From Nitrobacter sp963807355 (GTDB lineage Bacteria > Pseudomonadota > Alphaproteobacteria > Rhizobiales > Xanthobacteraceae), in the NCBI GenBank assembly GCA_963807355.1, contig CAWEBX010000004.1, positions 1 to 64,000 on the forward strand: a DNA stretch of 64,000 nucleotides. The letters are read 5' to 3'. Position 1 is the first letter of the stretch. Every line of letters begins with the position of its first letter. A model generated the notes under the pieces. That model made no database searches. It was not told the DNA's origin and worked only from the letters and a program-made list of their open reading frames with translations. The translations under genes and the position numbers were made by a program. Of the stretch, positions 28,331 to 37,289 are shown one piece after another.

Positions 28331-29272
28331 ATGAAATTGGCTAAGCGGGCGTCTGGCGCGATGAAGGCTTTTGCCGTCGTCCTGTCGTTGGCGCTTCCCT
28401 TGATGTTAGCGGTCTCTGCAGCGGACGCGCGCGTCGGCGGAGGCAGCAGCTATGGATCGCGCGGCTCGCGGACGTTCTCCGCGCCACCGGTCACAAATAC
28501 CGCGCCGAACGCGGCGCGTCCGCTCGATCGCACCATGAGCCAGCCCGGCCGTCCGGCCGCCGGTGCTGCGGCTACTGGCCGTTTTAACCGGCCGGGCATG
28601 GGAATGCTCGGCGGTCTCGCTGCCGGCTTCCTCGGTGCGGGACTATTGGGTTTGCTGTTCGGCGGTGGCCTGTTTGGCGGCCTCGGAGGCCTGTCGTCCA
28701 TCATCGGCCTGGCGCTTCAGATCGGCCTGATTTATCTCGTTGTCCGCTTTGCGATGTCGTGGTGGCAGCGGCGTAATGCGCCTGCGTATGCCGGACCGGC
28801 GCCTGGGCCGGCTGCTGCTCAAACGAACGCCCGCAGCGGTCTCGGTTTCGGTTCGATGTCCAGCGCCGCGCCGCTGGAAATAACGCCGTCCGACTACGAA
28901 GCTTTTGAGCGCCTGCTCGGAGAAATCCAGGCCGCGTGGTCGAACGAGAACGTCAACACCCTGCACACGCTGGCAACGCCGGAAATGGTGTCATATTTCA
29001 CCGAAGATCTCCGGGCCAACGACGCCCGCGGCGTCGTCAACAAGGTGTCGGACGTCAAGCTTCTGCAGGGCGATCTCGCAGAAGCTTGGCGCGAGGGAGT
29101 TACCGATTATGCCACGGTGGCGCTGCGCTACTCGTTGATCGACAAGACCATCGAGCGCGCCAGCGGCCGCATCGTCGAGGGTAGCGACCAACCGCAGGAG
29201 GCGACCGACGTCTGGACGTTCGCGCGTCGGAGCGGAGGAAAATGGGAGTTATCGGCGATCCAGCAGACCTGA
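28331..29272 (+). CDS. Tim44-like domain protein
   Basis: The 313-residue protein has a signal or anchor at the N-terminus (AFAVVLSLALPLMLAVSA), a Gly/Ser/Pro-rich region, then a Gly-rich hydrophobic segment ('GGLAAGFLGAGLLGLLFGG') and a helix 'IIGLALQIGLIYLVVRFAMSW'. The soluble C-terminal part (from about residue 190, 'TPSDYEAFERLLGEIQAAWSN' to 'WTFARRSGGKWELSAIQQT') is a Tim44-like domain with the NTF2-type fold. Bacterial members sit in the inner membrane; roles in membrane protein or respiratory complex assembly have been proposed. It ends in a terminator. Confidence 0.9.
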   Translation: MKLAKRASGAMKAFAVVLSLALPLMLAVSAADARVGGGSSYGSRGSRTFSAPPVTNTAPNAARPLDRTMSQPGRPAAGAAATGRFNRPGMGMLGGLAAGFLGAGLLGLLFGGGLFGGLGGLSSIIGLALQIGLIYLVVRFAMSWWQRRNAPAYAGPAPGPAAAQTNARSGLGFGSMSSAAPLEITPSDYEAFERLLGEIQAAWSNENVNTLHTLATPEMVSYFTEDLRANDARGVVNKVSDVKLLQGDLAEAWREGVTDYATVALRYSLIDKTIERASGRIVEGSDQPQEATDVWTFARRSGGKWELSAIQQT

Positions 29273-29293
29273 CCGGTCAGGACGGTCATTCAA

Positions 29294-29328
29294 AAGAAGG
29301 CGCCGCGATAACCTCGTGGCGTCTTTTT
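29294..29328 (+). terminator. Rho-independent terminator after the Tim44-like gene
   Basis: AAGAAGGCGCCGCGA and TCGTGGCGTCTTTTT form a stem that includes a few G-T pairs around a short TAACC loop, with a T-run at the end. It begins about 20 bases past the Tim44-like stop. Confidence 0.75.
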
Positions 29329-29358
29329 GTTTGCGTTGAACGAAGGGCCTTGGCTTGG

Positions 29359-29402
29359 GCAGGTTTCACGCGAACCGGAAATTACTTCGCTCGAAAACGT
29401 TG
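29359..29402. repeat. Fragment of the dispersed repeat
   Basis: 'TTTCACGCGAACCGG' followed by 'ACTTCGCTCGAAAACG' matches the second unit seen after the repeat at 14625. It lies between the Tim44-like terminator and the end of the GFA gene. Confidence 0.55.
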
Positions 29403-29420
29403 CAGCAAAAGCGCAGCGTC

Positions 29421-29780
29421 TCAGAGGCTGCGTCCGTCAATCGGTGTCAATGTAAGACGGGACAGATCGAGACCGTCGATGCAACTCACATTGAGAGCGA
29501 CCACTTCAGTCCCGTCCGGCTTTTTGCCGCGCGCGAATACCTCAACGCCGCAGTCGATGCAAAGCTGATGCCGGATCACGTGCTTGTTGAACAGGTACTC
29601 CTTGAGATTATCTTCGCCCGCCCTAAGTTGAAAATCTTGTGGCGCAAGAAATGTGATGTGCAGTCCCTTCTTGGTGCAGATCGAGCAGTTACATGCGGTC
29701 ACCATGGCAAGATCTGTTGTGCACTCGAAGCGCACCTGACCGCAATGACAGCCGCCGGTGTATGTTTTCACGTCGGGCAT
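29421..29780 (-). CDS. GFA family zinc protein (S-(hydroxymethyl)glutathione-synthase-like)
   Basis: The 119-residue protein carries the zinc-ligand set of the GFA fold: 'GGCHCGQVRFE', 'ACNCSICTKKG' and 'HQLCIDCGVEVFA'. Family members were named from Gfa, reported to speed the reaction of glutathione with formaldehyde; most homologues are uncharacterised zinc proteins. The gene follows the truncated methyltransferase on the same strand by 27 bases, and the deletion that shortened that gene may have brought them together. Confidence 0.92.
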   Translation of the reverse strand: MPDVKTYTGGCHCGQVRFECTTDLAMVTACNCSICTKKGLHITFLAPQDFQLRAGEDNLKEYLFNKHVIRHQLCIDCGVEVFARGKKPDGTEVVALNVSCIDGLDLSRLTLTPIDGRSL

Positions 29781-29807
29781 TCGGCTCTCCGGTCCAGAAC
29801 GAACGGA

Positions 29808-30338
29808 TCAGACTACCAGATTAAAGAAGATCGCCCCGCTATACATTGGATGCCTGACAAGCGCGTAGGGGCCTGTGCGGATCACCTGATGTCCGCGCTC
29901 GGCCTGTATCTTCACCACCGGCGCTGCGAATGCGTTCTCCCGCATCGCCCAGAACGAAATAGCGAGCGACAGCATGAACAGCACGAAGCCGAGAACCTGA
30001 AATCCGGCACTCATGCCCGACCACCGATAACGTTGATCGAGGCCCATGACGATCAGCCAGATCATGCTGACCAGCCCCATTGCCAAGATGAAGACCTTGT
30101 CCGCCTTCGGCTGGTCCTTCTGGATCATTGGGCGCATGCGTTCGGTCAGCAGCGCGGGATTGATCTTCACAAACCAAAATCCACCGATGATACCGAGAAC
30201 ACCGAGCGTCGCGAGAAACAGCCAAGCGGCAGGCCAGTCCACGCTGCCTGCGGGGACGAACAGCAGCACGCCCAGTGTAACGATCCACACCGTGTTCGGG
30301 GTCATCAACCGGCGGATCAGGTTGCGCTCTTCATCCAT
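29808..30338 (-). pseudogene. Isoprenylcysteine/phospholipid methyltransferase-like membrane protein, C-terminus missing
   Basis: The 176 residues have five membrane segments, for example 'TVWIVTLGVLLFVPAG', 'WLFLATLGVLGIIGGFWF', 'VFILAMGLVSMIWLIVMG' and 'FQVLGFVLFMLSLAISFWAM', followed by the S-adenosylmethionine-site segment 'GPYALVRHPMYSGAIFF'. Relatives continue about 40 residues beyond R-H-P-x-Y-x-G, ending in an E-E-x-x-L...Y-x-x-Y motif that binds cofactor. Here the frame stops after 'NLVV', 27 bases before the next gene, and no other frame restores the tail. It is therefore probably inactive: a real 3' deletion, not a single-base error. Confidence 0.75.
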
Positions 30339-30427
30339 GCATCCACATTACTACATTTCGCGGCGAACCTGGGACAGGAAGCAGAGAATTGGTTCCTTTT
30401 CGGGAAAGGCGGGAAAGCGTTGGTTTA

Positions 30428-30895
30428 TCACTCGTCGTTGCCGCGGGATACTGCTATGGCGGCGCTGGTTTTGGTGCGGGTGCAATGCATGTTCAGCCGC
30501 CGATAGCGCATCTGTACGTCGTCGCCGCGTAACAGGCCCATGCGCTTCATGCATCGGGTGACGCCTTTCAACGTATCGGCGATCGGGATCGTGAAGATAA
30601 TGGCAGAAGCTCGCGCCACCAGATCGTAAAACTCAGGCTTCGGCTTGCGGCTATCTGTGCCCGCGATCAGTTCGTTGGTGAATTTGCGGTTAGGGCAACC
30701 AAGGATCAACTGCGTGGTCGCGGAATGCGACAGGAAAATAGCGTTGGCGGCGGTCTTGCCGACATGCAAGCCGTCGATCTGACTTTTAAGTTGTCCGGCC
30801 AGATCGTCACAGCGATCAGCAAGTGCCGGTAAAGGGGCAAGCATCGTTGCTGCGGCAAGATAAAGGCTCGTGAGGCAGCGGCGCAGGCTTGTCAT
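30428..30895 (-). CDS. Exported hypothetical protein
   Basis: The 155-residue product has a Sec signal (RRCLTSLYLAAATMLAPLPALA) and a mature domain starting 'DRCDDLAGQLKSQIDGLHVG'. It has four cysteines ('RCDDL', 'LGCPN', 'RCMKR', 'HCTRT') that could make two disulfides, and ends 'YRRLNMHCTRTKTSAAIAVSR'. I recall similar orphan exported proteins in Bradyrhizobium-type genomes; no function is known. Confidence 0.75.
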   Translation of the reverse strand: MTSLRRCLTSLYLAAATMLAPLPALADRCDDLAGQLKSQIDGLHVGKTAANAIFLSHSATTQLILGCPNRKFTNELIAGTDSRKPKPEFYDLVARASAIIFTIPIADTLKGVTRCMKRMGLLRGDDVQMRYRRLNMHCTRTKTSAAIAVSRGNDE

Positions 30896-31283
30896 TCAAC
30901 GATCTCCCGAAGGAAAAAATTCAAGCTGGTTGGTGCATGCGGATAATTGGCTCGGCTACATCGGTGATCATATATGGTTTAGGATCGAGAAATGCGATCC
31001 GGTCTTGGATCGCTCTGGATGTAGATATCATCGAAGACCGCTTTTGGCCTGATTGATCCAAGAGAATTCCACCTTTAACAATGCTCCGCGAGAGCGCAAT
31101 TGTCGTTCAAGCCTCTTAACGCGAGTTGCTTATTGCAGAAACCAAGGCGAAGATAAACCCGTATGCGGTCGGGGAGGGGTAACTCGCATGGACGGAGACA
31201 CCTGACAATAGGTGTGGAATCATGCAAGATCAGCGTATCCACGAAGCCTGCCATCATCATTGAGCATTTCAGTTTAGCCCATC
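30896..31283. other. Intergenic region without recognised gene
   Basis: This 388-base gap between divergent genes is somewhat AT-richer than its neighbours (for instance around 30960-31080). No RNA gene, repeat or conserved protein fragment stands out on either strand. It must hold promoters for both flanking genes, but I cannot define them. Confidence 0.5.
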
Positions 31284-31874
31284 ATGCCTGACATATCTCT
31301 GAACAAGCCTTATCGTATTGGCCGCTCCCGCACGGGGCTCGGTCTCTTCGCAACCAAACCAATCAAGAAGGGCACGAAGATTATACGGTACATCGGGCCG
31401 CTGCTCGACTGCAACAAGGAGAAGGACGACGCGGTCGAGAACAAGTATCTCTTCCAGATCACCAGCCGCTGGACCATCGACGGCTCGCTGCGCAAGAACA
31501 TCGCGCGCTATATCAACCACTCCTGCAAACCGAATGCGGAGTCGGACGTCCGCAAGATCAAGCGGCGCGTCGATATTCGCGCCATCAAGGACATCGCGCC
31601 CGGCGAGGAAATCAACTACGATTACGGTACCGACTACTTCAAGGAGTATTTGAAGCCGATCGGCTGCAAGTGCGACTCCTGTGAAAAAAAGCGCAAAAAG
31701 TTGCGTGCGGCGGCGCGCGAGGAAAAGAAGTATTCACGGGCGAGGGCAGAAAAGCGCGCCGGGGTCGAACTCACTCGCAAAAAGCTGAACGGATATAAGA
31801 CGCACTCGGCCGTTCCCAAGAAGTCGAAGGCGCTGTCGACGGCCAAGGGCGGAAGATCAAGGAAACGTTCATAA
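31284..31874 (+). CDS. SET-domain protein (putative lysine methyltransferase)
   Basis: The 196-residue protein has a complete SET core: 'GRSRTGLGLFATKPIKKGTK' at the start, 'YINHSCKPNAESDV' (the N-H-S-C knot motif) and 'DIAPGEEINYDYGTDYF' (E-x-x-x-x-Y). A post-SET zinc pattern follows, 'IGCKCDSCEKKRKK'. The last about 60 residues are very rich in Lys, Arg and Ala, resembling histone-like tails, and could bind DNA or act as self-substrate. SET proteins methylate lysine using S-adenosylmethionine; in bacteria some modify ribosomal or chromatin-like proteins. The target here is unknown. The ATG at 31284 precedes 'PDISLNKPYRIG'. Confidence 0.9.
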   Translation: MPDISLNKPYRIGRSRTGLGLFATKPIKKGTKIIRYIGPLLDCNKEKDDAVENKYLFQITSRWTIDGSLRKNIARYINHSCKPNAESDVRKIKRRVDIRAIKDIAPGEEINYDYGTDYFKEYLKPIGCKCDSCEKKRKKLRAAAREEKKYSRARAEKRAGVELTRKKLNGYKTHSAVPKKSKALSTAKGGRSRKRS

Positions 31875-32268
31875 AAACGGTGCCGATCATCCTGTTATCG
31901 CTTTCAGTCGGTCATCTTAATCTTGCGGTGGCCGGGTTCAAAGCCGTCTTGTTGTGCTGTTGAGAACGGATATGGAGTGCGCGGCCATATAAGGCGCGCA
32001 GCGCGACGGCAGGTTCGTGAATTACCGCTCCGCCGAGTTGCTTCCGGTTTGTTTCGTAGGACGCCGCTCTGTCCCGCTACCCAGCTGGGAACGCATGATC
32101 AGTCATGTGTTGGGGAATGGTTAAAAATCCCACTATCGCCCTGAAACCTGCGTTCCCGACAGACTATATCTCGGCATAAGACCAGAGCGGAAAGAGGAAC
32201 GTGTGTGGTGACGATCCGCTCGCATCCCGCTCTAAAACAGATACGGACCAGCACATGGGAGCAGGACC
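31875..32268. other. Intergenic region without recognised gene
   Basis: This 394-base gap lies before the thiolase gene. No open frame with family signs and no strong hairpin is seen. The last 60 bases should contain the thiolase promoter and include its ribosome site (GGAGCAGG). Confidence 0.5.
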
Positions 32269-33438
32269 ATGACCGCCAACATCGTGGGGTGGGCGCATAC
32301 GCCGTTCGGGAAACTGGACACCGAGACCGTCGAAAGCCTTGTGGTGAAGGTCGCAACCGACGCGTTGGCCGATGCCGGCATTTCCGCAGGCGAGGTTGAT
32401 GAGATCTTGCTCGGGCATTTCAATGCCGGTTTCTCACCACAGGATTTTACCGCGGCTCTCGTCCTGCAAGCTGATCCCGAACTCCGCTTCAAACCGGCGA
32501 CGCGCGTGGAGAATGCCTGCGCCACTGGGTCGGCGGCGGTGCATCATGGTGTCCGCGCGATTGCGTCCGGTGCGGCGAGGATCGTGCTGGTGGTCGGCGT
32601 TGAGCAGATGACGCGAACGCCCGGTCCGGAAATCGGCCGCAATCTGCTGCGCGCCTCCTACCTGCCCGAAGACGGCGATACCGTCGGCGGTTTTGCCGGC
32701 ATTTTTGGCAAGATCGCGCAAGCCTATTTTCAGAAATACGGTGACGCTTCGGATGCGCTGGCGATGATCGCAGCGAAGAACCACAAGAATGGCGTTGCCA
32801 ATCCTTACGCGCAAATGCGAAAGGATTTCGGTTACGACTTCTGTCGTTCCGAGAGCGAGAAGAACCCGTTCGTGGCGGGGCCGCTGAAGCGCACTGACTG
32901 CTCGCTGGTTTCGGATGGCGCGGCCGCGTTGGTGCTGATGGATGCTGACATGGCCAGGTCGGCGCGCAAGGCGATCAGCATCCGCGGGACCGGCCACGCG
33001 CAGGAGTTCTTGCCGATGTCGAGGCGCAACATTCTCGAGTTCGAGGGTTGCACGGTGGCTTGGCAGCGGGCGCTGGCGAAGGCCGGCGTTGCGCTGACCG
33101 ATCTCTCTTTTGTCGAGACTCACGATTGCTTCACTATTGCCGAATTGATCGAGTACGAGGCCATGGGTCTGACACCCAGGGGGCAAGGGGTGCGCGCCAT
33201 CAAGGAAGGCTGGACGCAGAAAGATGGCAAGTTGCCGATCAATCCGTCGGGCGGCCTGAAGGCCAAGGGTCATCCGATCGGCGCTACCGGAGTTTCCATG
33301 CATGTGATGAGCGCAATGCAACTCGCAGGCGAGGCACCCGATGGCATGCAGATCAGAGGCGCCAAACTCGCCGGCATCTTCAACATGGGTGGCACGGCAG
33401 TTGCGAACTATGTTTCGATCCTTGAGCCGGTTCGTTAG
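32269..33438 (+). CDS. Thiolase family protein (acetyl-CoA acetyltransferase / SCP-x type)
   Basis: The 389-residue product has the acyl-accepting Cys in 'RVENACATGSAAVHHG' (about residue 86), the His motif in 'SFVETHDCFTIAELIEYEAMG' and the C-terminal 'NPSGGLKAKGHPIGATGVSM', a pattern typical of SCP-x-like thiolases rather than classic PhaA/FadA enzymes. It either cleaves 3-ketoacyl-CoA or condenses acyl-CoAs. It lies 95 bases ahead of mmsA on the same strand, so it may belong to the branched-chain acid cluster. Confidence 0.93.
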   Translation: MTANIVGWAHTPFGKLDTETVESLVVKVATDALADAGISAGEVDEILLGHFNAGFSPQDFTAALVLQADPELRFKPATRVENACATGSAAVHHGVRAIASGAARIVLVVGVEQMTRTPGPEIGRNLLRASYLPEDGDTVGGFAGIFGKIAQAYFQKYGDASDALAMIAAKNHKNGVANPYAQMRKDFGYDFCRSESEKNPFVAGPLKRTDCSLVSDGAAALVLMDADMARSARKAISIRGTGHAQEFLPMSRRNILEFEGCTVAWQRALAKAGVALTDLSFVETHDCFTIAELIEYEAMGLTPRGQGVRAIKEGWTQKDGKLPINPSGGLKAKGHPIGATGVSMHVMSAMQLAGEAPDGMQIRGAKLAGIFNMGGTAVANYVSILEPVR

Positions 33439-33533
33439 TTTCTAAAGCGGGCATCGTTCAAGACGCGCAGCGAATTAGAATATACGGATCAGGATGTCAC
33501 GACTGGACTCTTGCAAACGAGCCGGGAGGAAGC

Positions 33534-35027
33534 ATGCGTACCATCGGGCACTTTATCGGCGGCAAGAATGTCAAGGGTGCATCGAAACGTTTCGCCGACG
33601 TGTATCAGCCGATGACGGGCGACGTGCAGGCCAGGGTCGCATTGGCATCGAAAGCTGAATTGCGCGAGGCCGTGGAGAATGCCAAGGCTGCGCAGCCGGC
33701 GTGGGCAGCGACCAGTCCACAGCACCGAATCCGCGTGCTGATCAAGTTTCTCGAACTGGTGGCGCGGGACAATGATGCGATGGCAGAACTGCTCGCCCGC
33801 GAACATGGCAAGACCATTCCCGACGCCAACGGCGACATCTTCCGCGGCGTGGAGGTCGTTGAATACGCCATCGGCATTCCCGAGCTGATGAAAGGCAGTT
33901 TCACCGAGAACGCCGGTCCCGGCATCGACAGTTATTCGATGCGCCAGCCACTCGGCGTCGTCGCTGGAATCACGCCGTTCAACTTCCCGGCGATGATTCC
34001 GATGTGGAAGTTTGCGCCGGCCATCGCCTGTGGCAACGCCTTCATCCTGAAACCCTCCGAGCGCGATCCAGGTGTGCCCATGCGGCTGGCCGAACTTATG
34101 TTCGAGGCCGGTTTGCCGTCCGGCATTCTTAATGTCGTGAACGGGGATAAGGAGGCGGTCGACGCCATTCTTGACGATCCCGATATCGCTGCCGTCGGCT
34201 TTGTCGGCTCCTCCTCAGTCGCGCATTACATTTATTCTCGTGCCGCCGCGACGGGAAAACGGTGTCAATGTTTTGGCGGTGCCAAGAATCACATGATCAT
34301 CATGCCAGACGCTGACATGGATCAGTCGGTGGATGCGCTGGTGGGGGCGGGCTATGGCGCAGCCGGTGAGCGCTGCATGGCGGTATCGGTCGCAGTGCCC
34401 GTCGGCAAAACAACTGGCGACCGGCTAATGGAGAAGCTGATCCCGCGCGTGGAGAACCTGAAGATCGGACCGTCCACCGATGCGTCCGCCGATTTCGGTC
34501 CGCTCGTCACCAGGTCGGCGCTGGAGCGTGTCAGGAACTATGTCGAGATTGGTGTCAAGGAAGGCGCCACGCTGGCGGTCGATGGCCGCCGTTTCAAAAT
34601 GCAAGGCTACGAGAACGGCTTCTACATGGGTGCTTGTCTGTTCGACAACGTTACCAGGGAAATGCGGATCTATAAGGAGGAGATTTTTGGTCCGGTGCTC
34701 TCGGTGGTGCGCGCCAAGGATTTTGACGAAGCGGTGGCGCTGCCGTCGCAGCACGAATACGGCAACGGCGTTGCGATCTTCACGCGCGATGGCGACGCTG
34801 CGCGGGAGTTCGCCTCGCGCGTCCAGGTGGGCATGGTCGGCATCAACGTGCCGATCCCGGTGCCGGTCGCCTACTACACCTTCGGCGGCTGGAAGCGCTC
34901 GGGCTTCGGCGACCTTAATCAATACGGTCCGGATTCAGTTCGGTTTTACACCAAGACCAAGACCGTCACCTCGCGTTGGCCTTCCGGCGTCAAGGAAGGG
35001 GCGCAGTTCGCGTTCCACAGCAAGTGA
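33534..35027 (+). CDS. mmsA: Methylmalonate-semialdehyde dehydrogenase (CoA-acylating)
   Basis: MmsA turns (methyl)malonate semialdehyde to propionyl-CoA or acetyl-CoA with NAD+ and CoA, the last step of valine breakdown. The 497-residue aldehyde dehydrogenase has 'IGGKNVKGASKRFADVY', 'GVVAGITPFNFPAMIPMWKF', 'FILKPSERDPGVPM', the CoA-dependent signature 'FGGAKNHMIIMPDADMDQ' and the catalytic Cys in 'AGERCMAVSVAVPVG'. It is followed after 16 bases by the acyl-CoA dehydrogenase gene and heads an apparent mmsA-acd-hydrolase-mmsB operon. Confidence 0.97.
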   Translation: MRTIGHFIGGKNVKGASKRFADVYQPMTGDVQARVALASKAELREAVENAKAAQPAWAATSPQHRIRVLIKFLELVARDNDAMAELLAREHGKTIPDANGDIFRGVEVVEYAIGIPELMKGSFTENAGPGIDSYSMRQPLGVVAGITPFNFPAMIPMWKFAPAIACGNAFILKPSERDPGVPMRLAELMFEAGLPSGILNVVNGDKEAVDAILDDPDIAAVGFVGSSSVAHYIYSRAAATGKRCQCFGGAKNHMIIMPDADMDQSVDALVGAGYGAAGERCMAVSVAVPVGKTTGDRLMEKLIPRVENLKIGPSTDASADFGPLVTRSALERVRNYVEIGVKEGATLAVDGRRFKMQGYENGFYMGACLFDNVTREMRIYKEEIFGPVLSVVRAKDFDEAVALPSQHEYGNGVAIFTRDGDAAREFASRVQVGMVGINVPIPVPVAYYTFGGWKRSGFGDLNQYGPDSVRFYTKTKTVTSRWPSGVKEGAQFAFHSK

Positions 35028-35043
35028 CCGGCAGGGATCGCGT

Positions 35044-36189
35044 ATGCAGTTCGCGCTGACTGAGGATCAAATCGCTGTCCGCGATATGGCGCGCGACTTC
35101 GCCGCTGACAAGATCGCGCCGTTCGCGCTGAAATGGGATGAGGAGAAGCACTTTCCGGTCGCGACGATGCGGGAGACAGCGGCGCTCGGTATCGGTGGCA
35201 TCTGTATTCGGGATGATGTCGGCGGCTCAGCCTTGAGCCGGCTTGATGCTGCGCTCATCTTCGAGGCGCTGGCGCAGGGTTGTCCCACCGTATCGTCGTT
35301 CATCTCGATCCACAACATGGCGTCGTGGATGATCGATGCCTATGGTTCAGACAAGCAGCGGCGCAAATGGCTGCCGAAACTCTGCACCATGGAGCTGCTG
35401 GCGAGCTATTGTCTGACTGAACCTGCCGCGGGATCGGATGCGGCAGCCTTGCGGACCCGCGCGACGCGTGATGGCGATCATTATGTTGTTGACGGACAGA
35501 AGCAGTTCATATCGGGCGCCGGCGCGAGCGACCTTTACGTCGTTATGGTGCGCACCGGAGATGACGGGCCTGGCGGCATCTCGACGCTCGTGGTCGAACG
35601 CGATACGCCGGGTGTCTCGTTCGGCGCCAACGAACGCAAGATGGGATGGAACGCGCAGCCCACCCGGGCGGTGATTTTCGAGCGCGCGCGAGTGCCGGTC
35701 GCAAACCGTCTTGGCAACGAGGGCGTCGGGTTCAAGATCGCGATGACAGGACTCGACGGCGGACGGCTGAACATCGCCGCGTGTTCGCTCGGTGGCGCGC
35801 AATCGGCGCTCGACAAGACGCTCGTCTACATGAAGGAGCGCAAGGCTTTCGGGAAGCGGCTTGACGAATTCCAGGCCTTGCAGTTCAAGGTCGCGGACAT
35901 GGCGACCGAGCTGGAAGCGGCACGAACTTTTCTGTGGCGTGCGGCTTCCGCGCTGGATCGGGAGGATACTGACGCTACCATGCTGTGCGCGATGGCAAAG
36001 CGGCTCGCCACGGATGTTGGATTCGATGTCGCCAATCAAGCGCTGCAACTCCACGGCGGTTACGGCTATCTCAGCGAGTACGGCATCGAGAAGATCGTGC
36101 GCGATCTGCGCGTCCATCAAATTCTCGAGGGCACCAACGAGATCATGCGCGTGATCGTGTCACGCAAGCTGATCGAGGGTACGCGATGA
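35044..36189 (+). CDS. Acyl-CoA dehydrogenase (isobutyryl-CoA dehydrogenase type)
   Basis: ATG 35044 (MQFALTEDQIAVRDMARDFA) gives 381 residues. FAD-binding segments are 'ELLASYCLTEPAAGSDAAAL' and 'FISGAGASDLYVVMVRTG'. The C-terminal helices have 'ERKAFGKRLDEFQALQFKVAD', 'QLHGGYGYLSEYGIEKIVRD' and the catalytic-Glu region 'HQILEGTNEIMRVIVSRKL'. In this operon it most likely oxidises isobutyryl-CoA to methacrylyl-CoA. Its stop overlaps the start of the next gene (ATGA at 36186), showing tight coupling. Confidence 0.95.
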   Translation: MQFALTEDQIAVRDMARDFAADKIAPFALKWDEEKHFPVATMRETAALGIGGICIRDDVGGSALSRLDAALIFEALAQGCPTVSSFISIHNMASWMIDAYGSDKQRRKWLPKLCTMELLASYCLTEPAAGSDAAALRTRATRDGDHYVVDGQKQFISGAGASDLYVVMVRTGDDGPGGISTLVVERDTPGVSFGANERKMGWNAQPTRAVIFERARVPVANRLGNEGVGFKIAMTGLDGGRLNIAACSLGGAQSALDKTLVYMKERKAFGKRLDEFQALQFKVADMATELEAARTFLWRAASALDREDTDATMLCAMAKRLATDVGFDVANQALQLHGGYGYLSEYGIEKIVRDLRVHQILEGTNEIMRVIVSRKLIEGTR

Positions 36190-37256
36190 GAGTTCTTGCA
36201 GACGAGCCGGATCTGATCGTACGTCGCGAGGGGAGCGTGGGCGTTGTTCGCCTCAATCGTCCGAAGGCAATCAATGCCGTCACCCTGGAAATGTTTCGCG
36301 AGATGCACAAGGCGCTGGACCAGTTTGAGGCAGACCCCGCCGTCGGTTTGGTTCTTCTTGAGGGCGCCGGCGAACGCGGCTTGTGCGCGGGAGGCGATAT
36401 CCGCTCGCTCTGGGAGAGTGCGAATGTCGGGGGCGATCTCGGCAGGGTGATGTGGCGCGAGGAATACACCCTCAACGCGCGGATCGCGAAATTTCCAAAG
36501 CCCTATGTCGCCTTCATGGATGGCATCGTGATGGGCGGCGGCGTCGGATTGTCGGCGCATGGCGGGCACCGCGTCGTTACCGAGAGAACCAGGCTCGCAA
36601 TGCCTGAGGCCGGTCTCGGCTTCTTTCCGGATGTCGGAGGCACCTGGCTGTTGTCGCATGCGCCTGGCGAAATCGGGACCTATTTCGGGTTGACCGGCCA
36701 GAACATGAACGGGCCGGATGCGATCTACGCAGACTTCGCCGATGTAGTTGTGCCGTCGCGAAAACTTGCCGCTCTGCGTGAGACCTTAGCCGAGCTCGAC
36801 CCCGGTGCAGATTCATCTCGCGTGAAAGCAACGATCGCCGGCTTTGCGAACGGCGACGCTGGCAGTTCTGTCGCGGCAATCCGGCCGCGGATCGATGCAT
36901 GGTTTGCCCATGGTCGAATGGACGATATCATGGCGGCGCTGCAACGCGACGGGTCTGAACTGGCGCGGTCCACCTTCAAGACTCTCAGCGAGAAATCGCC
37001 ACGCGGCCTTATCGTGACGTTAAAGTTGCTGCGGCTTGCGCGCGCCTCGGCCACGCTGGAGGAATGTCTTGCGCGGGAATATCGTGCCGCGCTCGCAGTC
37101 TTTACGAGCGACGATTTTCGCGAAGGCGTTCGCGCTGCGATCATCGACAAGGATCGAAATCCAAAGTGGTCGCCGTCAACGATTGAGGAGGTTACACCGG
37201 AGATGATTGCGCCGTACTTTGCGAATGTCGGCGCGGACGAACTTGTGTTCAATTAG
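36186..37256 (+). CDS. 3-hydroxyisobutyryl-CoA hydrolase (enoyl-CoA hydratase superfamily)
   Basis: The 356-residue length and motifs separate this from ordinary 260-residue enoyl-CoA hydratases: 'GVVRLNRPKAINAVTLEMFRE', the oxyanion-hole loop 'RGLCAGGDIRSLWE', 'DGIVMGGGVGLSAHG', and 'MPEAGLGFFPDVGGTWLLS', where Glu and Asp of HIBCH enzymes are kept. It frees 3-hydroxyisobutyrate from its CoA ester in valine breakdown, a step that avoids build-up of reactive methacrylyl-CoA. The start is fixed by the ATGA overlap with the preceding dehydrogenase. Confidence 0.95.
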   Translation: MRVLADEPDLIVRREGSVGVVRLNRPKAINAVTLEMFREMHKALDQFEADPAVGLVLLEGAGERGLCAGGDIRSLWESANVGGDLGRVMWREEYTLNARIAKFPKPYVAFMDGIVMGGGVGLSAHGGHRVVTERTRLAMPEAGLGFFPDVGGTWLLSHAPGEIGTYFGLTGQNMNGPDAIYADFADVVVPSRKLAALRETLAELDPGADSSRVKATIAGFANGDAGSSVAAIRPRIDAWFAHGRMDDIMAALQRDGSELARSTFKTLSEKSPRGLIVTLKLLRLARASATLEECLAREYRAALAVFTSDDFREGVRAAIIDKDRNPKWSPSTIEEVTPEMIAPYFANVGADELVFN

Positions 37257-37289
37257 ATATAAGAACAAGTAACTTCGACTGGAGGCAGC

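Noticed and set aside
29355..30506. Plus-strand open frame of 383 codons opposite the GFA and methyltransferase genes
   Set aside because: Both minus-strand genes have clear family motifs, and the plus-strand product has none and spans the gap between them.
34480..35043. N-terminal extension of the acyl-CoA dehydrogenase frame through the mmsA gene
   Set aside because: The frame is open upstream of ATG 35044 but overlaps mmsA in another frame and encodes Arg/Ser-rich nonsense. The real start is at 35044.
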